This document shows positions 55,966 through 64,000 of a stretch of 64,000 nucleotides of DNA, one piece after another. The DNA is from Siphonodentalium dalli. Its lineage: Eukaryota; Mollusca; Scaphopoda; Gadilida; Siphonodentaliidae. A program made the translations under genes and the position numbers. Position 1 is the stretch's first letter. The number at the start of each line of letters is the position of its first letter. The stretch is from the NCBI GenBank assembly GCA_032622095.1, contig CP136067.1, positions 94,168,707-94,232,706 on the forward strand, in the 5' to 3' direction. The notes below the pieces were generated by a model. That model made no database searches. It saw only the letters and a program-made list of their open reading frames with translations, and had not been told where the DNA came from.

Positions 55966-56664
55966 CTGGACAATGGTCAACTGCGGAAGGATGTGATCTA
56001 CCAAGTGTTACATAACCACTACCGCAATTGACCAAAGCCCGGCATGAGTATGGCGTTTATATAGGGTATGAGACTGTAAAGGAGTTGTCCGGCACTAACA
56101 GGTGACCAAAAAACCATCAGGGATAGCATAAGAAAACAGTCCTAAGACCTGCTAAGACCATTTATTTCCATTATGGTCCCCAATGGATTCGGCCACATGA
56201 GAGACCGGAACACACCCATACGATTCCTACCATCACAAACCACTGGTTTTAAAATATAATTATGTTTTATTTAACCAATGAAATGCAAATGGTCTGATGA
56301 AATTAAAGTCACAATAGGTAACAGTGAGCTAAACGGCACATTTTTTTCCACTAGAATTAAAAAACACTGGAGAGATTTATCGATTAAAATAGGTGAGAGG
56401 GTGTCTTTGACTACTGTGTAGGTTCGGTGGCTATGTGGTGATGATAATTATATGGCTAGCACCAACTTATCGCAGTGTACCATGGACAGTAAGGTGATGT
56501 TATTCCCTTCGACCTGGATGACATCGTTCGATCACGTACTACGACACCACAGTCAAAGGCTACCCTCACCCTATAGTCATTAAATAAAAGTTATATGCAA
56601 ACTCTCCTAAGTGTATAATGGAACTACACAATCACCTACTTTGTTAATAGTACTTATAGATAGA
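55966..56664. other. Non-coding stretch
   Basis: A GACAATGGTCAACTGCGG / CCGCAATTGACCAAAGCC pair near 55970-56040 suggests a small hairpin. No gene. Confidence 0.3.
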
Positions 56665-57345
56665 ACTTTCAGATTTTTTTATATCTATTAAAATACTCTG
56701 AGTGAATAGCCTTGGTCCAAACTGTGTTGTTACCTTTGGGATCAATTTGGTTAGAAAAATCATTCCAGAGTAGTATTCCTGTATAACAGAAACTGTCCGA
56801 GCCAAACGGACCTACATGAGGGATTGTGATTTTTTGTTGCCCTGATCTTAATTCATAGCCGCAGTAAGAGCTAACTCTGGTAAAGTGTTCAGAGAGATAT
56901 TTGGGAGCCTTTGAGTCCACAATCTTCTTCATTAGCAACAGCTTTCTTTGGTTAACCCGCTGTTCAACAGTTAACATGTTAATTTTTAGATGTTCTTTGT
57001 ACCCCACAGTTGCTCAGTTATGCAGCCCAAGACAGAATCTAATCAATCTATTCTGAGATTTCTGCAATTTCCCTTTGGTTGTTGTAGTTAGTGCACTATA
57101 CCACGAGCAACAAGCATAATCAAAATAGCACTGAATGAAAGCAAGAACTAGTAATCTTTTTGTGAAACTTGTTAAAAAGATCAGCTTTTCTATACAGGAA
57201 CTTAAGTCTTGAGCATGATTTAGATAAGACTGTTTGAGCTGAGGCTTCTCCACTTAGATGTTGGTCCAAAACAACTCCCAGATAAGTAACGGTGTTAGAG
57301 GGGCATATTCTAGTCTGATTACATTTTACTAGAAGCAATATACCA
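56665..57345 (-). pseudogene. Third LINE fragment: RT palm end, thumb and C-terminus
   Basis: Minus strand. VTYLGVVLDQHLSGE, LKFLYRKADLFNK, LVLAFIQCYFDYACCSWY and QKSQNRLIRFCLGL follow each other in overlapping frames. They continue into INMLTVEQRVNQRKL and a terminal GILLWNDFSNQI stretch ending near 56669. These are the post-catalytic part of a jockey/CR1-like RT. At least two frameshifts are needed, and the catalytic core is absent. Confidence 0.75.
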
Positions 57346-57560
57346 AGCAGTAGAAGTTATTTGTTTTTAACGGGTCATAGTATGGACAGTGTAAGGGTTG
57401 TTTTATTTACTTCATTAACTCGCTCTTTGCTTTCTTTTTTGCGCATGTTAAACACAGCATTTTTTTTTCTCGAATCGATGATAAGACTGAGGAAATATTA
57501 GACAATACGCCGCAAAAATGTCCAGTCCAAACTGCCCATTTTAGCGGCTTGTCATCCCCA
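57346..57560. other. Non-coding stretch
   Basis: No feature is recognised between the LINE relic and the inverted-repeat element. Confidence 0.3.
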
Positions 57561-57904
57561 TTGGCCTGCTGGCTGAGTGTTATCTAAACAAACAAAAATT
57601 ACTCCCAAATAACAACAAATATCAACAAAATAAGCCTTGATATTTTCTTATTGATGTATAATAACAATGACTGGTATAAATTTACCTTTGGTAAGCATAG
57701 CATAATCCAAAATAAAAACATTATTTCCAATTCCAAAAATGGAGTCCCATCTTGAACATGTGGTATAACAGGTGATAAATATGATATGTAGATATACTTT
57801 ATTCTCTAATCAAATTTGACATGAGAAAAACGAAATTATATACAAAAGATAGATAGAACGAAGAAAATTTGAATGTACAAAATATACAGCGACGTCTCGG
57901 GCGT

Positions 57905-58050
57905 CATAATCAGCAATATCATCATCACCTTCATCATCACCAGTTTCATCCTCAAAATAATAGTCATTATCATCATCATCATCATCACATGCAATCGTTG
58001 TCGTCGCGATGATCATCATCATAGCGTCGACGTCGATAATCATCATTGTT
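57905..58050 (+). repeat. (TCA)n-rich microsatellite
   Basis: An irregular run of ATCATC / TCATCA, giving Asp-rich or Ile-rich ORFs on the two strands (57810-58106, 57873-58142) that are low-complexity artefacts. A (CAA)n tract follows near 58150-58172. Confidence 0.7.
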
Positions 58051-58199
58051 ATCATAGTCAACATGATCATAATATTCATAATATGATCGCCACGTGCCGA
58101 CTTCACCGTTGTTCAAAACAACAAAAAATGACAACAGTATAGCGACTAAAACAACAACAACAACAACAACAACGGATTAATCGCTGTTATCCAACTTAA

Positions 58200-58995
58200 A
58201 GTTAATCGTATAAACGAGCAAAGTCTACGTAAAAAAGTTACGTCTTTTCAAATTTAGTATGTCGTCTAGGATATCAATAGTCGCGTTTTGTATACTTGTA
58301 AATTGTCGGGGCATGAGACGTTTTCTAGCCTCGATTAAACATTCGCATTCCATTAAGTAGTGCATTTCATCTCCAAGTTGATGTTTATGACATAGGGGAC
58401 ACAATCTACAAAGAACAGTGGTGTCGTTCCATCGGCCTTTCTCTATTGGCAGGCGGTGATTATTTGTACGAAATTGGCAGAGAGTTATTCTATTCTTGGT
58501 ATCCATGCAATCCAAATATGTTTCGAAATTTATGTCATGCCTCTGCTAGATTGTTCAATATCAGACAACCAGGTTATGCGGAATTGACTATTTAAACTGC
58601 ACTTGAGGTATGACATTAATGTTTCTGGACATGGGCTATTTTCCATGTTCCAAAGATGAATCTGCCCACAATTTGTTAGGATGGTCTTTATTTTTTCCAT
58701 CCACTGAAATTTTACTGTTGAAACTTCACATACTTTTATGGCTAGTAAATACAAAGTCTTACAAAATCTGCTCTGGTTCATATTCTTAATTTTCATCCAA
58801 TATTTCATAATACGCAGGTTGATTGTGTATTCAATGGGCAGTCTCCCACTCTCACCAATGTCTATTATAACATAAAATTGAGGGTGGATGATTTCAAATG
58901 TAGAACTTGTCTTATAAATTTTCTGTGCATAACTTCAAACATATCATTATTTCCTGATCCCCATACCTCACAGCAATACAACATGACTGGCATCA
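58200..58995 (-). pseudogene. Fourth LINE fragment: RT thumb to zinc-knuckle C-terminus
   Basis: Minus strand. PVMLYCCEVWGSG and FEVMHRKFIRQVLHL (about 58985-58870) are a typical LINE thumb. GESGRLPIEY and RIMKYWMKIKNMNQ follow after a frame change. The end is CRLCPLCHKHQLGDEMHYLM plus ECE (58410-58340), a Cys-x2-Cys...His...Cys knuckle like that at 33818-34288. The catalytic part is absent. Confidence 0.78.
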
Positions 58996-59370
58996 TGTTC
59001 ATCAGGCAGTGACCAGGTCAAAAGTCACATGGGAAAGCATCAGGCCATGTCATTGGTCAAAAGGTGAAAGTTCCCCTGGTATTCCTTGCTTTGTAAACTT
59101 GAAACCCCAAGTTTGACAAAACATGTGATGTCTTTCATTGGACTTTTGGTGGGGATTCACCATTTATGTGTGTCATTCTAGGATACAATGTGTAAACATT
59201 GAGATTTCTTGGATTATGCTATGCTTACCAAAGGTAAATTTATACCAGTCATGTTTAATATAGATCTATAAGAAAATATCAAGGCTTATTTTGTTGATAT
59301 TTTGTTTTATTTAGTAGTAATTTGTGATTGTTCAGATAACACTTAATGGCTGGTCAATGGAACCAAGCAG

Positions 59371-61825
59371 GTGCTACTACTGATGAATAGAATCACTAGT
59401 AGCGCCGTAGGGTCTAGGAAATATAGGATAGTGGTTGGGCGCGAAGCGCCTGGGATGGTCGAAAAGATCGAGTGATCTTCTCCTTCACCCCACGATTTGT
59501 TGTTTTGAGGATATCTGAACATAGAAAATCGTCATCCATTGAATCTTGTTGACAACATTTAACACTTGTAGTTTATGTGTGTTTCCTGAGACCCCCTCCG
59601 CGAAGACAACTACCGTGAATATGTGATGTAGGTGTTTGATCTATTGTGGGGTGAACAATTTAACAGATAACTACCATTGGTATCGGACTATAACAAGTAT
59701 ATAGCTGAACGGTGTACCCATGTCAACTTGTGTCAAATCTTTAATTGTTATCTTTATTAAATAATGTAGACAAGTGACTTCCATTCCATGGGGTTTGTGA
59801 TACGCTGATTGAACTGTCTTTAAGTGTCTTACTGTCACTTCTTGCATCATTTTCGCCATGACTCAGCAAATTCAATGCAACATATCCCAAATTAGTCCAA
59901 TATTGACTATACAATAAATGTATATCTTTATCCCGTAGATTTTCGAATAATTCCAAACCCTCCATGAGACTGAGAGTGACTTGCCTATATAACGATTTTC
60001 CTAAAAAAAAACACAAGTTCCAATGGATGTCTAAGGAAATTAACATTGTTATATAGTATCTAGTGAATTGTGCAGTTTTTTGTCACGGTACACCGAAATA
60101 GACACTGGTAAACAAAGTCAATCACTATAGCTGATTCGATTAGAGATTCGATTCGATGTCGATATCAGGAAGGAGATTCGATATCGAGATTTGATTCGAT
60201 GCAAAATCCCCGATTTGCAGATCCCTACAAATCAGTGTCACCATTGTTTATCATTGTTAATAATATTTCCATCAAATGTCACAAAACAAAACATAAAATG
60301 ATTCCAACAAGACATGATGTATTATTCTATGGTTTGTAAATATTGAGTAATCTTGTCTTGAAACTTAACACTGAATTCCCCATTTAAATGTTGCCACTTT
60401 ACCTCCCTCTTAACTTGAATTTTTACTCATCGCTGGGACGAAATGAAACATACAACATACAAATCTGGTTTTCTTAGATCACACTGTCCAGCCGGCTTGC
60501 GTCCTAGCTAATGCAAACAGAGTCCTATCAGTTACCCAGAGAGGCTGAGAGAGCACTGGATGGGAACTGTGACATGAGAAATTGTCAGGTCGCGGTCTCA
60601 CATCTGTACGATCAGGCATGGACATTAATGGCTGACCCGTGTACACACCTTGGTGTGTGCATGTTAAAGAACAATACTAGAATCACCACAGGGTTATAAA
60701 GTTACTCGGCCATGGTAGCACCTGGACCAGTGCATCTATAACCGGAAGGTTCCTGCACTGAAATATCTACAGATACTACATATAGCTCATTTTGTCTATC
60801 ATAGCCCAATTGAGCTACATTTTTAATGTGATTTACACGTCTCTGTCGATTTTGGGCATACAACGAAAAATCGCAAATACCTGTAGAATTGACGTTCATT
60901 TGTTGTGTACCACTATCCCATCTAATGAGAAACAATAAACTCAATGACTCACCACGGCCGGCTTATAAGCGCAATAACAATATGTTAATGTGTGTTAATT
61001 CCTGTACATTAATTCCAACAGGTGCATTATATACATTAAAATTTCTTTAAATATACTGCCGGCCTTCAATGTGGGTATATCTGTTAAAATAGTCACATCC
61101 ACTAAAACCGCCATAAACATAAAGAATATTATATAATAGACAGATGTTGTTCTTATACCAATCATAAGTATCGCGTACATTGCATGTTATTATCACGTTT
61201 GTACGCTGTGTTATGTAAACAAACATCAAAAACGTTACAGAACCATTTGTTCATACATGTAAACAAACAATCGGAACTATGGGATCTTCCAATGAAAATG
61301 TTCCGTTGCGCGAAGATAATATTATTGGTGCTATCAACAATCGCTTTCAAATCACCAAATTTTATTTTAATCGATCGACCCATTCTACCCGCTGTCAGTT
61401 CAAAATCCACATTACTTCAATGTTGGGAAATGATCAGACATAAAATGTGTACATAATATAATTGTTCTTGCAAAGAGATGAATATTTTTCACTCCAGTTA
61501 GTATTTTCTCCATACAAATAAGGAATTTAGTATTGTGAGTTGTAGATGCACCAAATTATTGGTTTTACAACCAACGTATATTGTGCACAAATTTAAGTAA
61601 GGAAATGATGCAATATCTTGACTTTGCTTATAAACAATTCACTGAGCTTTTTGTGAGAAACTAAACACTCCACCTGCATTTTCTCTGACACTAAGCGTGT
61701 TTTGTGAATAATATTGCATTCATATCATCATTATGCTATACTATTAGTATATTCTTGAGGAAATTATCATAGTTTGATAAATGTTATTTATAAATTAAAA
61801 TCTACAATGAAGGCTGCCCGTCCCT
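59371..61825. other. Long stretch with no recognised gene
   Basis: 60125-60225 is a short tract of ATTCGAT repeats. 59440-59500 has GGGCGCGAAGCGCC and AAAGATCGAGTGATCTTC hairpins. The 62-codon ORF at 60511 contains a few cysteines but no family pattern or splice borders. Nothing else is supported. Confidence 0.35.
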
Positions 61826-61829
61826 TTAA

Positions 61830-63242
61830 CTTTTTCGCTGCCAATCTTAATCTTGTATAAATGCGAGTTACCCAGTTGCTGCCAATAGCGCATTTATGCG
61901 AATTTGGGGGTGCATCTGGTATAAGGGATGTAATTCTATTGTTTTGTTACATTACGAAGGTGGTTCGGTTATTTTCTATTAAGTGATGGAGTGCGCTGAT
62001 AATTTAGAAGAAAGGTCAGTCAAGGTCATGCTACTCATGAAGTTTGATGAGTACAGATCAAGGCAGAATATACCGTTGACGAATTCACTAATGCTGGGAT
62101 GTACGGAAGCGTAGAGGCGCCAGATGAATTATATTGGTATCTTGCTGCAGCAAGCGGCATCGACGTAACAAATTCCCACATAGCCTCTAGATATAGATGC
62201 CAAGAAATGTTGTAAAAAATGTGAATTTTCGAAATTTGTTTTTTGTTGGTGAAATTTGGATGTAAAAAGGCTTTATAAAGAGCGTTTAATTTATGATGGA
62301 AAGAGAAAGTAATTAGTTATAAATACTCATTGACGAGTAGTCCCGAGATTCAGATTAATTCTCAATATATCAGAGATAGAAAGAGAAAATAATTAGGTTA
62401 TAATTAGTTCAAATTAGACTGTATATGACTCATAGTCCCAGAAAATACTCATCGACGAGTAGTCCCAATATTCAGATAAGTTCTTTGAAAAACAACATTT
62501 TCTATAACTCAATGTGCTTATAGAGATGGAAATTTGGATCCGGAGATAGAAACTCGGCAAATTTGGAATTTATGGAACATTTCTGCAACGGGCTAATTAA
62601 ATAATTTATTAAATAATTAATAAAGAGCGTTTAATTTATTAGTTTCTTGCTGCAGCAGGATAGCTAACTTGCTGCAGCAAGATAACTAACCTGCTGCAGC
62701 AAGATACCAATATAATTCATCTGGCACCTCTACGCTTCCGTAGGGATGCGATCGATGAGTGGAAATTAGCATCATAATTGTTCCCATATGAAAAATACAA
62801 TAGTTTTATGTACAGTACTATTAGTAATACCAAACTATACTGATGTATGACTATAGTATACAATGTTATACTGTAGTAGATTATGGTTTTACTACAGTAA
62901 TAGTATGCATCTATGATCTACCATAGTTATACTATAGTAATACTGTGATTAAAAAAAACTTCCAAAAAACATAAATTAAATCAAATCCATGATGGCCACC
63001 AAGGTCACGTGACCATGCGACCCCTATGATGACCCCCTATGACCTTGAATTGGTTTCCACGGCGGCTGGTGATAGATGTTAGGTCATTGCCATATACACC
63101 CCCATGTGAAGTTTCAACTAAACACATCACCAATAACCCGATAGTCATTGCATTACCCATATATACATAAAATACCTGTATTTACATCCAGAATGCTTGG
63201 CACTGGGGGGTATGTCCATGTGGCGGGGTGGCAGCAAAAGAG
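61830..63242. mobile_element. TTAA-flanked element, piggyBac-like ends
   Basis: TTAA at 61826-61829 and 63243-63246 flank CTTTTTCGCTGCCA and TGGCAGCAAAAGAG, imperfect 14-bp inverted ends. The 1.4 kb interior has no transposase ORF. It contains a complete nested element at 62104-62740 and an ACTATAGTA-rich tract near 62860-62950. The pairing of the two ends is inferred from the TIR and TTAA. Confidence 0.5.
62104..62740. mobile_element. Nested TA-flanked element with CTGCAG-rich arms
   Basis: TA at 62102-62103 and 62741-62742 flank CGGAAGCGTAGAGGCGCCAG and CTGGCACCTCTACGCTTCCG. The arms run about 55 bp to TTGCTGCAGCAAG, which is itself a palindrome repeated three times at the right. The centre has two diverged copies of a block with GAAAGAGAAA, TAATTAG and CGACGAGTAGTCCC. 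No ORF. Confidence 0.75.
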
Positions 63243-63246
63243 TTAA

Positions 63247-64000
63247 TAATGTATCATTAAATCAGGTATATATGCAGCCAATCAGATTTCAGCTAACAAA
63301 CAGCATTGTCTATAGACATTGCGAACGATATCTTGCGATACTGCCGAAAGTTCAAATGAAGATTTTCATCTTGGATAAAGTACAGATTTTTATGATTTTA
63401 TTGTTTCTTTGTAGACGTGATGAGTTACCCAAGTAATGAAAGTTAATTCCTATTGGTCTTTTTCCTGTCCAAAATCGACAGAAGCATTAGAATCAGTTTG
63501 TATGCATGCGGTGCATTTATAGATTACATCGCTATGCGATGAGTTATTTAAATAATCAATATAGCGTGGTTCACTTTAGAAGTCATTATCGTATAGCAGA
63601 CCATATATTTTTATTAATAAATTACATGTAATTAGTAGCGCATCTGATAGTAATTTTTGCAGCCATTAATAACATGCCGTCGCGTGTTTGGTTTTTGAAT
63701 AGATGTTACAATAGTGCTAAATTTGATAGTCACTCGGCGACTATTGATCAGTGTCAACTGCTGAATTGCCATGTCAAGTCCATGTAAAAAGGACATACCC
63801 TTGTAAATTCCAAGTAGAGGCATTGTGTACGTGTACCCTCTTTACTTTCATAAAATGCTGGTGAAAGATATGTGGGTAAACCCATGTAAACCCATACAAT
63901 TCAGAACATACTCTAGTAAATTCTTGTTGGAGTCATGGTTTACCCTTTTAAAGGCATGGTCTACCCCGCTTAACGCTCGTAACATGCTGGTGAAACAGGA
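63247..64000. other. Non-coding right edge
   Basis: No gene is recognised. AAATGCTGGTGAAA near 63852 and ACATGCTGGTGAAA near 63982, with GGTAAACCCATG / GGTTTACCC tracts between, suggest a loose repeat that continues beyond the window. Confidence 0.3.

Larger units (their letters stand above)
57561..59370. mobile_element. Inverted-repeat element enclosing a LINE relic
   Basis: ATATCAACAAAATAAGCCTT, ACTGGTATAAATTTACCTTT and GGTAAGCATAGCATAATCCA at 57615-57712 are complemented at about 59210-59312. The match extends outward through GTGTTATCT...AACAA to about 57570 and 59350. The arms are about 140 bp and the span about 1.8 kb. The interior holds a (TCA)n tract (57910-58045) and the LINE fragment at 58200-58995. 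No TSD was defined. Confidence 0.6.

Noticed and set aside
57810..58142. Asp-rich and Ile-rich ORFs
   Set aside because: Low-complexity translation of a TCA/ATC microsatellite on the two strands.
60511..60699. Cysteine-containing ORF considered as the missing domain exon of the second three-finger gene
   Set aside because: Cysteine spacing does not fit the fold and no acceptor/donor pair in phase 1 bounds it.
1..64000. tRNA or rRNA genes
   Set aside because: No cloverleaf with A/B boxes or conserved rRNA stretch was recognised by eye; a covariance-model scan would settle it.

Overview
The window looks like non-coding-dominated DNA of an invertebrate animal. It is AT-rich, has no bacterial-style gene packing, has GT/AG-bounded exons separated by kilobases, and is filled with non-LTR retrotransposon remnants, Helitron-like elements, MITEs, foldback elements and minisatellites. 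The host gene content (Ly6/uPAR-type three-finger exons) and the repeat style fit a marine invertebrate such as a lophotrochozoan or an invertebrate deuterostome. The species cannot be fixed by reading alone. Nothing suggests prokaryotic or organellar DNA.

Host genes. The best-supported gene is on the + strand. It has a middle exon at 31192-31338 and a terminal exon at 43805-44013. Both junctions are phase 1, and together they encode a ten-cysteine three-finger (Ly6/uPAR, quiver-like) domain ending in a hydrophobic tail typical of a GPI-anchor signal. The 12.5 kb intron between them holds several repeat insertions, including a multi-kilobase inverted repeat. A separate signal-peptide exon at 49916-49973 also ends in phase 1 and may start a second gene of the same class whose later exons lie to the right.

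Mobile DNA, left to right. 0-6.2 kb: MITEs, a near-perfect 215 bp palindrome and a TGGAATGGGA minisatellite. 6.9-9.9 kb: two neighbouring 1.4 kb copies of a TIR element, Harbinger-like by its TTA target duplication. 10.3-14.9 kb: two Helitron-like families arranged head-to-tail (TC start, hairpin, CTAG end, next copy starting at once). 14.9-21.3 kb: MITEs with TA, TTAA and 4-bp target duplications and a minisatellite carrying TTAGGG. 24.5-31.1 kb: a 30-bp minisatellite, degenerate tandem repeats and a second copy of the 4-bp-TSD MITE. 33.5-34.3 kb: a LINE 3' end inserted into another repeat. 37.7-43.6 kb: a giant inverted repeat with arrays of GCGCTTAAGCGC palindromes and AT-rich short tandem repeats. 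48.4-49.35 kb: a TIR element with 8-bp target duplications carrying a TATA box and a PHD-like zinc-finger exon. 50.2-52.7 kb: foldback elements and an apparently exact 724 bp tandem duplication. 52.7-59.4 kb: four non-LTR reverse-transcriptase relics, all on the minus strand. 61.8-63.2 kb: a TTAA-flanked element with another element nested inside.

All calls come from reading the sequence. No database search or alignment program was run, so repeat boundaries are approximate unless a target-site duplication is named.
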